In this document: positions 45,950-55,171 of the stretch, in pieces
Numbering within the stretch: position 1 is the stretch's first letter
How the letters are laid out: each line of letters starts with the position of its first letter
Translations under genes and position numbers: made by a program
Notes under the pieces: generated by a model
Told to the model about the DNA's origin: nothing
Database searches by the model: none
What the model saw: only the letters and a program-made list of their open reading frames with translations
Origin: Neptuniibacter marinus
GTDB lineage: Bacteria > Pseudomonadota > Gammaproteobacteria > Pseudomonadales > Balneatricaceae
Direction: 5' to 3'
DNA: 64,000 bases
NCBI RefSeq assembly: GCF_001597725.1
Contig: NZ_LUTR01000011.1
Location: 1 to 64,000 of the forward strand

Positions 45950-46777
45950 TTGAGCAACAATACAGATACGTTGATTACTGTTGCGATACATGGGGCTCCG
46001 AGGTCTGGCACCACGTGGATTGGGGAAATAATCAACAGCTCACCTAGCACCCTATACCGCTATCAACCGCTATTTTCATACGCTCACAAAGACTTCTTAA
46101 CACCTGCATCAACTCAGGGAGATATTGACAGCTTTTTCACGAGATTAAAGTCTTGCAACGATAACTTCACCGGCCAGCTAGAACAAAGACATAAGGGGAT
46201 ATTGCCAGTATTCCAAAAGGAGCAGATAACACATATCGCTTATAAGGAGGTTCGGTATCACAACATACTAGCCAACCTTATGGCAAAAAAGCATGATCTG
46301 AAGCTCGTCACCATCATCAGAAACCCATTATCAGTGATAAATTCATGGTTGAAGGCACCAAAAGAATTCAGGGCCGATCTTAACTGGAATATGCTTAATG
46401 AATGGCAATATGCTACGAAGAAAAATCAAAATAAGCCGGAAGAATACAATGGATTTGAAAAATGGAAAGAAGCCAGCACCTTATTCCTCGACTTAAAAAA
46501 AGCGTACCCAGACAGGGTCCATTTGATTACATATTCAGCTTATTTAGCCAACCCAACCCAAGAAACAAAATTACTATTTAACTTTCTAGACTTAAGCTAC
46601 ACAGATCAAACTATAAGATTTCTAAACGAAAGCACAGGCCAATACAATGTAGACCCCTACTCAGTCTACAAAGCACAACAATCTGATGATGCATGGAAGC
46701 AAGAGCTCCCCAAAGAAATATCTGAGAAAATCCAAAGTAACCTTAAAGACACACGATTAGAAAGATTTTTAACATAG
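45950..46777 (+). CDS. Sulfotransferase family protein 1
   Basis: 275 residues starting at a TTG (AAGGA 7 nt upstream); no earlier ATG fits. The 5'-phosphosulfate-binding loop HGAPRSGTTWIGEI is at about 14-27, and the 3'-phosphate motif VTIIRNPLSVINSWL at about 118-132. These are the PAPS-binding signatures. The acceptor is unknown; the context suggests a flagellar glycan. An alternative is decoration of another surface sugar. No membrane segment is seen, so it should act in the cytoplasm. Confidence 0.78.
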   Translation: MSNNTDTLITVAIHGAPRSGTTWIGEIINSSPSTLYRYQPLFSYAHKDFLTPASTQGDIDSFFTRLKSCNDNFTGQLEQRHKGILPVFQKEQITHIAYKEVRYHNILANLMAKKHDLKLVTIIRNPLSVINSWLKAPKEFRADLNWNMLNEWQYATKKNQNKPEEYNGFEKWKEASTLFLDLKKAYPDRVHLITYSAYLANPTQETKLLFNFLDLSYTDQTIRFLNESTGQYNVDPYSVYKAQQSDDAWKQELPKEISEKIQSNLKDTRLERFLT

Positions 46778-46859
46778 CATTCAAACCAACTAAATATAGT
46801 TTATTGAAGACGCTCCATAATACAATCAAAGCAACCCCGTTATCCGTACAGGTAAGCAT

Positions 46860-47846
46860 ATGTCTTTCACATTTTTAATGTGCTCCGAACGCTCAGGTAG
46901 CAATTTAATTACCAAACTACTGAATGCTCACTCAGAGATCTGCGGCCCTTCAACTAAGCACCTAATCAACCCCGTTGCTCGGAACTTATTTAGATATGGC
47001 GATTTATCAAATCAACGCAACTGGTATGCCCTAATAGACGACATTCATATACTGCTATCTGCGGGCTTCTCGATTTGGAAAAAGGAGTTCAAAAAGTCAG
47101 AACTGAAAGGGCTAGCACCCTGTGGGGACATTGTTTCTTTACTCAAAAATATTTTCATTGAGGAAGCATCTGAAGACGGAAAAGACAACATTTTCATTAA
47201 AGAGAACCATCTATACGAATTTCTGCCTTTTCTGCTAATAAACTTCCCAGAGGCTAAATTCATTTACCAAACCAGAGACCCAAGAGACATGGCATTATCG
47301 TGGAAAAAAAATAAAAGCCATCCTGGGGGCATTATTGCTGGCGCCAAACAATGGTCCTATGACCAACAACGATTTCTAAGTAACTACCATATACTACGTA
47401 AAGTAAATAAAGCATTTCTTATCAAATATGAAAATTTAATAGACAACCCCGAAGAAGCTTTATCTGCAACCTTGTCATTTTTAGGGCACCAATTCCAACC
47501 ATCTATGCTCAAATTCAATAATGACGAAACAACCCGTCTCAATGCACAAATACAGGAAAGCTGGTCCAACCTGTCGCGCCCCATAATAACGAATAACAGT
47601 GCGAAGTATACAGACGAACTCACGTCAGATGAGATCTCACTTGTGGAGAAAATATGCTATTTCGAGATGAAAGAACTTAACTATACACCGATGAACAGCC
47701 TAGAATATTTAGACACGATTTCATCGCAAAGGATTAATATGCTTGAGCAACAAGAAAGACAAGATATTCCTGCTCAGCGCTCGGCAGGCACGTTAAAAAG
47801 CATGGATGCTAAACGAAATTTCTATCGGCATGAACATGAAAATTAA
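46860..47846 (+). CDS. Sulfotransferase family protein 2
   Basis: 328 residues. PAPS-loop LMCSERSGSNLITKLLNAH at about 6-24, and 3'-phosphate motif FIYQTRDPRDMALSWKKNK at about 137-155. This is not a duplicate of the gene before it: the loop is of the S-E-R-S-G-S-N type and the acidic/His region differs. It is the last gene of the island, 82 nt after sulfotransferase 1, and convergent with the OGT-like glycosyltransferase. Confidence 0.78.
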   Translation: MSFTFLMCSERSGSNLITKLLNAHSEICGPSTKHLINPVARNLFRYGDLSNQRNWYALIDDIHILLSAGFSIWKKEFKKSELKGLAPCGDIVSLLKNIFIEEASEDGKDNIFIKENHLYEFLPFLLINFPEAKFIYQTRDPRDMALSWKKNKSHPGGIIAGAKQWSYDQQRFLSNYHILRKVNKAFLIKYENLIDNPEEALSATLSFLGHQFQPSMLKFNNDETTRLNAQIQESWSNLSRPIITNNSAKYTDELTSDEISLVEKICYFEMKELNYTPMNSLEYLDTISSQRINMLEQQERQDIPAQRSAGTLKSMDAKRNFYRHEHEN

Positions 47847-47892
47847 TGTGGTGATGGCGACACACTACATGCGATGATCCCTCAGAGGCGAG

Positions 47893-49671
47893 TCATACTT
47901 TTTCAATATAACGTAACCACATATCACTAAAAGCACTTTCTAAATCTTTTGCCATTAAGGAACCATTGTATAACCGTGATTCACTAACCTGCTCCCTTAA
48001 CCCTTTACGCACCTCTGATAAGGCATGAATATCTGCACAAACTTTATTGGCAATCTCAATATATTCACCTTCGTTCTCTGCAACAAACTGATCCAAGCCT
48101 GCCTTATATAAAACTGCTGCCCCCCGTCGAGAGATACGATCACTACCCTGTAAAGAGATATAAGGCACACCCATCCACAGCGATTCTAAATTAACCGTTC
48201 CCCCATTAAATGGGAAAGGGTCCAAACCTATATCAATACGCTTGTACGTATCAAAGTATAGCTCCCTTGCTTCTCCTATTTCGCAGTCAATCCTCTCCGG
48301 ATCAACCCCAAGTAAAGCAAACCGATCTTTAATACTTCTCGTAGTCGCTGCATCACAAAAAGCAGTATCTTTAATCAATAACCTTGCAGAGACATTCTCC
48401 TTAAGAATTGTCGACCAGAGCGCAACAACGTCATCGTTCAGCTTGGTAACCTTATGTAAGCAGCCAAACGTTATATACCCATTTTTAAGCGCGGGCAGGT
48501 CCCCTACAGACACATCAGTATCTGGCGGAAAGAAGCAACCTGATATATTTAAGTGCCAAGGCGCCTCAACATAAAAGGGTTTAATAGAATCAGGGAAATT
48601 CCATTGATCACCAATGAAATAATCGATCTCAGCGACCCCTGTGCTTGCAAAAAAACCCATCCACGAGATTTGAATAGGTGCAGCCTTCCAAGCAAACAAA
48701 GGTAATCGGTTATGCGCAGTATGCCCTGACAAGTCAATTAGTATATTGACCCGATCATCATAAATCGTCTGTGCGATATCGCTATCTGATCGGTGAGCAA
48801 TTTTACTCCACTTAGTAAAACAGGGCTTTAGCTCTTCAGTGACTTCATCTTCGTCGGAATAGTTACTATAGGCAAGTAACTCGACTTTACTGTTATCAAG
48901 TTTATCGATCCAACTCTTCAAAAAATAAGCGACCGAATGTTTCCTTAAGTCACCAGAAACAAGCCCTACTCGAATTTTCGGCTTATCTATCTTTTCTAAT
49001 AACGGCCACTCTGTATAAGGTTCTGCTTTTGCGCGCGCAGCTTCACCATAAACTTGGGCTTTAATAAGGTATTCTTCTGAAGACACAGAGGGGTCGGACG
49101 CCATACACATTAATATATTACTAAAAATATCTAGGCGGGAAGGATCTAGGTCATAGGCAGCTTGATAACAGGGAATAGCTTTTAAAAGTTCTGAGCGTTT
49201 ACGATAGACACTCCCCAAATTATTATGGGCCTTAATGAGTTTTTTATCGTATTTTAACGCTGTTTTGTAAGCCTTAGTCGCTTCTTCATATCGCCCCATA
49301 CTCGACACAACATCCGCATAACCTAGATGCGCTACTGCTAAGGATGGTTCGAGTTTGACCGCTTCCGAAAAACAGTGGCTCGCTTTATTTGCATCACCTA
49401 GGCCTTTAAATGCCAAACCTAAGTGGTGATTAACCTCAGCATCCTTTGGCTTTAAACCTAGAGCCTTTGCTAATAAAAGCTGCGCTATTTTGTAATTCTG
49501 CTCTTGAAGAAGAATAATACCGAGAAAATGCAATGCATAGAAATTACTATCATCGAGCTGAAGTACTCTTTGAAATAAAGCTTTAGCCTGTGGAAAATTA
49601 GAGTTCTGATAACTTGAAATCCCAAGAGCGAGAGCCTTTTTTACAAGATCATTTTTCTGATTCACAGGCAA
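47893..49671 (-). CDS. TPR-OGT (SPINDLY-type) protein O-glycosyltransferase
   Basis: 592 residues. About five TPR repeats in the first 200 residues, then a glycosyltransferase family 41 domain: GLVSGDLRKHSVAYFL (His base, about residue 240), DLSGHTAHNRLPLFAWKAAPIQISWMGF (read in pieces), TFGCLHKVTKLND and DPFPFNGGTVNLESLWMGVP. It transfers a sugar to Ser/Thr of a cytoplasmic protein. Its place 29 nt after fliS in the flagellin operon makes flagellin the likely target. Start is TTG 49671 or GTG 49665, neither with a clear ribosome site. Confidence 0.88.
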   Translation of the reverse strand: MPVNQKNDLVKKALALGISSYQNSNFPQAKALFQRVLQLDDSNFYALHFLGIILLQEQNYKIAQLLLAKALGLKPKDAEVNHHLGLAFKGLGDANKASHCFSEAVKLEPSLAVAHLGYADVVSSMGRYEEATKAYKTALKYDKKLIKAHNNLGSVYRKRSELLKAIPCYQAAYDLDPSRLDIFSNILMCMASDPSVSSEEYLIKAQVYGEAARAKAEPYTEWPLLEKIDKPKIRVGLVSGDLRKHSVAYFLKSWIDKLDNSKVELLAYSNYSDEDEVTEELKPCFTKWSKIAHRSDSDIAQTIYDDRVNILIDLSGHTAHNRLPLFAWKAAPIQISWMGFFASTGVAEIDYFIGDQWNFPDSIKPFYVEAPWHLNISGCFFPPDTDVSVGDLPALKNGYITFGCLHKVTKLNDDVVALWSTILKENVSARLLIKDTAFCDAATTRSIKDRFALLGVDPERIDCEIGEARELYFDTYKRIDIGLDPFPFNGGTVNLESLWMGVPYISLQGSDRISRRGAAVLYKAGLDQFVAENEGEYIEIANKVCADIHALSEVRKGLREQVSESRLYNGSLMAKDLESAFSDMWLRYIEKV

Positions 49672-49700
49672 CTACTACACATAATTTAACAAACTAAAAA

Positions 49701-50099
49701 CTAATCGTTCTGAAGCTCAACCGGCATACCGGACCAACCCTGTCTAATCTCTAGCATGAGTCCCATTACATCTTGAATTTTGTCGGCGCTATTCTCGCGA
49801 TTAGCCAGAATTAATTGACGTATCATGTAGTTATAAAGTTCATCAAGGTTAGCAGCTACTTCACCGCCCTTTTCCAAGTCCAAAGCACCCTTCAAGCCAA
49901 CAATAATATCTGAGGCTTTATTCAAATGTTCAGTTCTTTCTTCAATCTGTTTACGTTCGATGGAACCTTTAGCTTTGGCCAAAGAGGTCAACGCCCCTTC
50001 TAATAACATCGAAATAAGCTTATGTGGACTCGCTGTTTCTACAGTCGCCCTTAAATCTACACTTTTATACTCTTTAAGGGCATTTAAATTAACACTCAT
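49701..50099 (-). CDS. fliS: FliS: flagellin export chaperone
   Basis: 132 residues, helical bundle, with YKSVDLRATVETASPHKLI at the N-terminus and LYNYMIRQLI. It binds the flagellin C-terminus in the cytoplasm, prevents polymerisation and docks it on FlhA. It lies 55 nt after fliD. Confidence 0.93.
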   Translation of the reverse strand: MSVNLNALKEYKSVDLRATVETASPHKLISMLLEGALTSLAKAKGSIERKQIEERTEHLNKASDIIVGLKGALDLEKGGEVAANLDELYNYMIRQLILANRENSADKIQDVMGLMLEIRQGWSGMPVELQND

Positions 50100-50154
50100 A
50101 ACACATACCTACCTAATTAAATTCTAATATCCACACCTAACAATAAACACGTCG

Positions 50155-52272
50155 TTAGCTGCTGCTAGCGGTAAATGGTAACTGTTCCAACAAACCGTCC
50201 AACTGACTACCCGTACTTTGGAAACTACTCACTATTTGTTCCATGGCTAAAAACTGCGCGGACAAACGCGTTTCTAACTTTTCCATCTTACGGTCTAATT
50301 CAATTCGATCATCGGCAACATCCTCTAACGCTTTGTTAATATTATCTTCGCGAAGCTGAATACTACCGGAAGAAGACAGAAAGCTCGCGATTAACTTATC
50401 AAGCTCACCAGCAAAACCGCGTGAGAAATCTACTGAAACAGTACCAGCAGCAACCGCATTTTCGCCGATAGTGAAATTCAAACCATAAGGATCAGAGTCA
50501 ATTTCAGGCAGAAGAACATTACCAGAGCCAAATCCAGCAACACCATCAATAGTGCCCACTACATCAACACCATTATCAGATTGTGTAACAAATCCTAGCT
50601 CTGCTATATCTGCACCAAAATCAGTGGCATCAAACGCGACATTTGAAGCGGCACCATAACTTCTAGATATAAAAGAGAACTGATCGGTCGCCTCATCATA
50701 AGCCACATCAACAGCAACGTTCGCAGCGCTGATATTACTATCGCCATTAATCAAAGATTGTAAATCTGCACGAATTTCGTCTGCAGTTGTATAGCTACCC
50801 GTCAAGGTAATTGTATCTGACTCAATACCATCGACCGTTACTTTAAAAGAAAGATCTAATAAGCTAGCATCAGCAATCGTAACTGTATCTGCAGCACTAT
50901 CAAAACCAATATTACCACCATCAACCATTGCATCCGCATCCACCGATGCTTTTTCTGGGTCCGTAGTAATAACAACATCGTAATTCCCAGGAACTGTGCC
51001 AGAAGAATAACTCCCTACAGAGACAGACACCTCATCACTTGATGACGCGGTGTTAGTTGCAAACAGGGTTTCAACTAGAGCAAAATTCTCTTCCATTGCT
51101 CGACTAAAATCTTCTTCATCAATCGACAGCGTCCCATCGAGCTCTGTACGTATGCCTACATTTGTTAACGCAGTAAAACCTTCATCGATACCCGGTACTA
51201 TGGAGCCTATTGTTGATCGAATCTGATTAAGCAAAGCTTTAGCTGTACCATCGGTGGACAAATCACCCTTTACGGTCTGGTTATCTTCATCCGTACTATA
51301 TCCAGTTAGATTTTGTGCTGTTTCATAAAACAGATTATAAGCTTCAACAAAATCTCTTATAGCTTGCTCTGCTGTAGAAGTATCTTCACTTACCGTAAAA
51401 GTAAAACTACTACCCGGCTCCGCCTTATTTAAGGAAAAGTTAAACCCTTGAATAACATCACTAATGTCATTTGTTTCTCGAAATACAGTGAGGCCATTAA
51501 CTTTTAATTCAGCATCTTGTGCTTGTTGAGTTTCTGTAACCTGTGATGATTCCGTTTCATTAAACTCAAAAACACTTAAACCGGTTGCATCGCCTTTCGT
51601 TGCATCATCACTGCTCACCCTAAGCGCATTATCCGCACCCGATGGAGCAGTTAATAACAACTGATACTGCCCATCAACCAATAAAACCGATGCTTGAACA
51701 TCTGCATCTTCCTCATTAATTTTATCAGCAATATCCTGTAACGAATCAGATGCATCAACGGTAATATTTAATGCAGCACGCTCATCATTAGTCGCAAACG
51801 AGTACGGATCTTGATCCGCATCAGCATCAGCACCCGGATCAATATCTTCGTCGTAGGTCCAAGTACCAAAACTAATAGTCAGCGTACCTGCTTCATTCAA
51901 GGCTTGATCTTTATCAGAGTATGCCCCCGTCGCTAAAGACTGGGCTTGAGCAACCTCAACAACCTCTATTTGATAAGTACCAGTTTGAGCACCCGGATCG
52001 ACTGAGTTAGGCGTGATAACATCGGTATCAGGAAATGAAACACTACGCGCATTAAAGGTGTCATTATCAGAAAGGGGATCAAGCACGGCAGCTAACTCAG
52101 ACAAACTACTCTGTAAGGTTCCGTATGCTGATATCTGCGCTTCCAGTTTCTCCTCTGTAGCATCTAAGCGCTCCTCTCTAGGAGCCTTTTCTATTTCTAC
52201 AAGCTGGGAAACAAGGCTGGAGGTATTGATACCAGAACCGGCTCCCAGTGAGCTAATAATACTATCACTCAT
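50155..52272 (-). CDS. fliD: FliD: filament cap protein, enlarged
   Basis: 705 residues, well above the usual 450-500. The N-terminal domain (SSLGAGSGINTSSLVSQLVEIE) and C-terminal coiled coil (LREDNINKALEDVADDRIELDRKMEKLETRLSAQF, in pieces) are normal. The centre carries FliD_N/flagellin-hook IN repeats (TITLTGSYTTADEIRADLQS; ALNITVDASDSLQDIADKINE) that account for the growth. It caps the filament and folds flagellin. It lies 48 nt after flaG, with a small hairpin between. Confidence 0.93.
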   Translation of the reverse strand: MSDSIISSLGAGSGINTSSLVSQLVEIEKAPREERLDATEEKLEAQISAYGTLQSSLSELAAVLDPLSDNDTFNARSVSFPDTDVITPNSVDPGAQTGTYQIEVVEVAQAQSLATGAYSDKDQALNEAGTLTISFGTWTYDEDIDPGADADADQDPYSFATNDERAALNITVDASDSLQDIADKINEEDADVQASVLLVDGQYQLLLTAPSGADNALRVSSDDATKGDATGLSVFEFNETESSQVTETQQAQDAELKVNGLTVFRETNDISDVIQGFNFSLNKAEPGSSFTFTVSEDTSTAEQAIRDFVEAYNLFYETAQNLTGYSTDEDNQTVKGDLSTDGTAKALLNQIRSTIGSIVPGIDEGFTALTNVGIRTELDGTLSIDEEDFSRAMEENFALVETLFATNTASSSDEVSVSVGSYSSGTVPGNYDVVITTDPEKASVDADAMVDGGNIGFDSAADTVTIADASLLDLSFKVTVDGIESDTITLTGSYTTADEIRADLQSLINGDSNISAANVAVDVAYDEATDQFSFISRSYGAASNVAFDATDFGADIAELGFVTQSDNGVDVVGTIDGVAGFGSGNVLLPEIDSDPYGLNFTIGENAVAAGTVSVDFSRGFAGELDKLIASFLSSSGSIQLREDNINKALEDVADDRIELDRKMEKLETRLSAQFLAMEQIVSSFQSTGSQLDGLLEQLPFTASSS

Positions 52273-52305
52273 GGCCTTTGCCTCTGGTTTTTAGGTGTGT
52301 GGAAT

Positions 52306-52329
52306 AAAGCCTATGGAATATCAGGCTTT
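52306..52329 (-). terminator. Small hairpin at the flaG stop
   Basis: AAAGCCT...AGGCTTT (7-bp arms, 10-nt loop) overlapping the flaG stop, without a T-run. It may attenuate rather than end transcription into fliD. Confidence 0.3.
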
Positions 52330-52683
52330 CTTATCAAAAAGGAATCCTATCATCCGATCCAATGATTCAGCAAACGCTAATGCTTCTTCATTTGGAATCT
52401 GACGTATTACTTTATCAGTTGTCAAATCGCGTACTTCAACAACAACTTGCTCTGACGCTTTATCAACAGAAAAACTTAAAGAGCGCTGACTACTCTCCAT
52501 CATTTCATTAAGGCGATCAATAGCAGCGTCTAGCTTCTCTGCTGAAACCTCTTGGGTCTGTTGAAACTGCTCGTTTTTCTGCGGCTGTTCAACAGGCTGA
52601 GGCTTAACCTGATTTACGGTTTGTTGAGTCTGCTGTGACGGCTGAATAACATTAGCAGCAGCCCCCATCGATTCAATAGCCAT
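52321..52683 (-). CDS. flaG: FlaG: filament-length-affecting protein
   Basis: 120 residues. Gln-rich N-terminus (about 15-50), then the FlaG domain (SLSFSVDKASEQVVVEVRDLTTDKVIRQIPNEEAL, in pieces) ending in LDRMIGFLFDKKA. Gene order fliC-flaG-fliD-fliS is that of Pseudomonas and Vibrio. FlaG influences filament length. Confidence 0.92.
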   Translation of the reverse strand: MAIESMGAAANVIQPSQQTQQTVNQVKPQPVEQPQKNEQFQQTQEVSAEKLDAAIDRLNEMMESSQRSLSFSVDKASEQVVVEVRDLTTDKVIRQIPNEEALAFAESLDRMIGFLFDKKA

Positions 52684-52699
52684 AACCCAATCCTCTTCT

Positions 52700-52750
52700 T
52701 AACCGTTCGAGAATACCCCCATCGCCGTTACAGGCTCTGGGGGTGAATAC
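52700..52750 (-). terminator. Possible hairpin between fliC and flaG
   Basis: ACCCCC and GGGGGT arms about 18 nt apart, flanked by partly matching GAAT/ATTC segments. There is no T-run, so this would be a pause or mRNA-stabilising stem that lets flagellin exceed flaG. Confidence 0.35.
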
Positions 52751-52788
52751 TCTACTAAGTGCTTTATCTATATAGTATAGCTGCTATC

Positions 52789-54540
52789 TTACTGAAGTAG
52801 AGATAGAACTTGCTGTGGTGCAGCGTTAGCCTGAGCCAACATCGCTGTACCGGCTTGCTGTAGAACCTGCGCTCTTGATAGTGCAGCGGATTCTGAAGCA
52901 AAATCAGCATCTTCAATACGTGAACGGGCAGCCGAAACGTTTTCAGATACGTTTGACAAGTTATTCACTGTAAAGTCTAGACGGTTACTAACCGCACCCA
53001 AATCACCTCGAGTGGAGTTAATCTGCTCAAGTGCAGAATCGATGATATCTATAGCTTCCTGTGCACCATTAGCAGTTGAGATATCGATACTTGATACGCT
53101 GCCACCAGCACCTGCTGCTGCATTGGTTTCATTAAGACCAAAGATAGTCTCCATCGCAGCTTCATCACCATCCTTGTATGAGATAGAGATATCACCACCA
53201 TCAACGGAGGTCAGTTTTAAAGCATCAGTTATGCCATTAGCACCATCTAGAGACGCTGTCACACCTGTTTCATCTGTGTAAGAGTTCAACCAAGCAACCA
53301 AGTCACTTTCTTCACCAGCAGTGCTGTTACCGTCATAATCAACACTTGAATCGTACTCACCAAGCGTCACACCATTTATAGTAACCTGGCCTGCATCAAC
53401 ATCAGCCTGCGCTTGTGCTTGATAGCCTGTTACAGTACCCGCTTCTAAGCGCGTATCTAAACCAACAACATCAGCATGAGCAGCATCATTATATTCAATG
53501 GTTACAGCATCGCCAGAATCTGCAGAGATGGTAAGCGCAGCTTCGAACGTTGCATTTGTAAATGTACCAATTGCATCATTTAACGTAGCACCAGTTGCAC
53601 TAAGCGCAACATTATCAGCACCTTCCACAGATACAGTTAGGTAGCCATCATCATTGATCTCAGCCTGTATAAGGCCGTTAGATACTTCGTTAGCTTTATC
53701 CGCTAACTCTTGAAGGGAGCCCGTCTCAGATACCTGGAACGTCTGCACATCGCCGTTCGCCATTGTCACTGCAAACTGAATGTTTTCACCTGAACTCACA
53801 ATACCATCGCCCGATGTTGTCGCTGTAGCTTCAGCCAATGTACCAACAGTTATACCTGCAACGTTTGAGTTAACTGTATCAATCGCATCCTGAAGCACTG
53901 TTTCACCGGACAAATCACCGATATCAATACCGTTGATAGACATTGTCTCTGTGCCGTCAAATGTCTGCAACTGAGTCAATAGGTCATTGCCCGAATCTGT
54001 TGCACCAATAATAGATGCACCCGTACCATTACCTAAAGATTGAGTATCTGTCGCACCAATGTTTAGCGCGATAGTTTCATTGGCATCAGCACCCGCTTGC
54101 AGATCAACTTGACCTAAGGTTCCATCAAGAATATTAAGGCCGTTGAATTTAGTTGTTTCAGAGATACGATCAATCTCAGCAATCAACTGCTGAACCTCGG
54201 CATCTAGGGTTGCACGGTTACCATCATCGTAAGTACCGTTGGCAGACTGGATAGACAGCTCACGCATACGCTGTAGGATGTTAGTTGTTTCGTCCAACGC
54301 ACCCTCAGCCGTTTGAATTAGAGAGATGCCATCGTTTGCATTTCGTACCGCTTGATCCAAACCACGAACCTGAGAGGTCATGCGGTTAGAGATTGCCAAG
54401 CCCGCTGCATCATCTGCTGCAGAGTTAATACGCTTACCACTAGATAAACGCTCCATTGCTTGGTTCTGATCGTTCTGTGAAAGCGTTAAGTTACGCTGAG
54501 CATTCAGCGACATAATGTTTGAATTAATTACCATTGACAT
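52789..54540 (-). CDS. fliC: Flagellin
   Basis: 583 residues, the only flagellin in the window. Conserved N-terminal D0/D1 (INSNIMSLNAQRNL, ERLSSGKRINSAADDAAGLAI) and C-terminal D1/D0 (SRIEDADFASESAALSRAQVLQQAG, VLSLLQ). The central 200-440 region is Thr/Asp-rich and variable, with many Ser/Thr as possible O-glycosylation sites. It lies downstream of a good sigma-28 promoter, with GAGGAG 9 nt before the ATG. It is probably the substrate of the OGT-like enzyme. Confidence 0.97.
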   Translation of the reverse strand: MSMVINSNIMSLNAQRNLTLSQNDQNQAMERLSSGKRINSAADDAAGLAISNRMTSQVRGLDQAVRNANDGISLIQTAEGALDETTNILQRMRELSIQSANGTYDDGNRATLDAEVQQLIAEIDRISETTKFNGLNILDGTLGQVDLQAGADANETIALNIGATDTQSLGNGTGASIIGATDSGNDLLTQLQTFDGTETMSINGIDIGDLSGETVLQDAIDTVNSNVAGITVGTLAEATATTSGDGIVSSGENIQFAVTMANGDVQTFQVSETGSLQELADKANEVSNGLIQAEINDDGYLTVSVEGADNVALSATGATLNDAIGTFTNATFEAALTISADSGDAVTIEYNDAAHADVVGLDTRLEAGTVTGYQAQAQADVDAGQVTINGVTLGEYDSSVDYDGNSTAGEESDLVAWLNSYTDETGVTASLDGANGITDALKLTSVDGGDISISYKDGDEAAMETIFGLNETNAAAGAGGSVSSIDISTANGAQEAIDIIDSALEQINSTRGDLGAVSNRLDFTVNNLSNVSENVSAARSRIEDADFASESAALSRAQVLQQAGTAMLAQANAAPQQVLSLLQ

Positions 54541-54644
54541 GAGTTTGTTCTCCTCATACTCAGCCGAATTTGACCGACCGTAATAAAAATATTTTCTATT
54601 TGAATTTCCAGCTCGCTAAAGAGGGAAATCCAAGCTTGATTAGG

Positions 54645-54671
54645 TTATCGACCGCTTCAAAAAACCCTTTA
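54645..54671 (-). promoter_or_regulatory. Sigma-28 (FliA) promoter of flagellin
   Basis: Minus-strand TAAA, exactly 15 nt, then GTCGATAA: one mismatch to the FliA consensus TAAA-N15-GCCGATAA. It gives a leader of about 100 nt to the flagellin ATG. Confidence 0.88.
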
Positions 54672-54697
54672 GGAAAAACATTCAGTTTTTTTCCTAA
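54669..54697. repeat. Inverted repeat overlapping the flagellin -35 region
   Basis: TTAGGAAAAA (54669-54678) and TTTTTCCTAA (54688-54697), 10-bp perfect arms with a 9-bp loop, between the divergent flagellin and FliT-like genes. It could be a regulator site or a barrier between the divergent units. Confidence 0.7.
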
Positions 54698-54734
54698 GCA
54701 TCCTTAAGCTGTTTCAATGCCTCGTTGATTTTTG

Positions 54735-54761
54735 TTATCGGCACCTTCACACTGATCATTA
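54735..54761 (-). promoter_or_regulatory. Second possible sigma-28 promoter toward flagellin
   Basis: Minus-strand TAAT, 15 nt, perfect GCCGATAA. It would start about 190 nt before the flagellin gene and transcribe through the inverted repeat. Confidence 0.5.
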
Positions 54762-54780
54762 ATATTTTTTGGAGAAAAGC

Positions 54781-55092
54781 ATGAACCCTTTAATAAAGCT
54801 CGCAGAAGAAGCGCTTGAACAATCCACCAGCATGGAGTTATTAGCGCAAGAAGGAAAATGGGACGAGTTAACCGACCTACAAAAAACACACTCAGTCACG
54901 GTAGAAAAAATAATGACCGCAGAAGCCGATGATGCCATTAAATCCCAACTACGCGCTTTATTATTAGAGATCAAAACAACCAACAACCGCACAATGGGTC
55001 TAGCTGACAACTATAAATTGAAACTCGTTAATGAGAAGAAAACCTTAGGGCAAGGTGCAAAAATGCAAAAAATGCTGGACGCACTAAAGTAG
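54781..55092 (+). CDS. FliT-like flagellar chaperone
   Basis: 103 residues, helical, from the ATG at 54781 with GGAG 6 nt upstream. It resembles FliT-family proteins in size and helical pattern (LAEEALEQSTSMELLAQEGKWDELTDLQK, in pieces; a Trp in the first hairpin). FliT binds the cap protein FliD and, in enterobacteria, controls class II genes. It is divergent from flagellin here. A rod-type FlgN-like chaperone is an alternative. The assignment rests on weak sequence cues plus context. Confidence 0.6.
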   Translation: MNPLIKLAEEALEQSTSMELLAQEGKWDELTDLQKTHSVTVEKIMTAEADDAIKSQLRALLLEIKTTNNRTMGLADNYKLKLVNEKKTLGQGAKMQKMLDALK

Positions 55093-55171
55093 ATAAAAGT
55101 CATAACTACCACTCTCACCTACTTTAATACTGCGACAAACCAACAGGCCTACCTAAGCGCCAGCACTCTAT

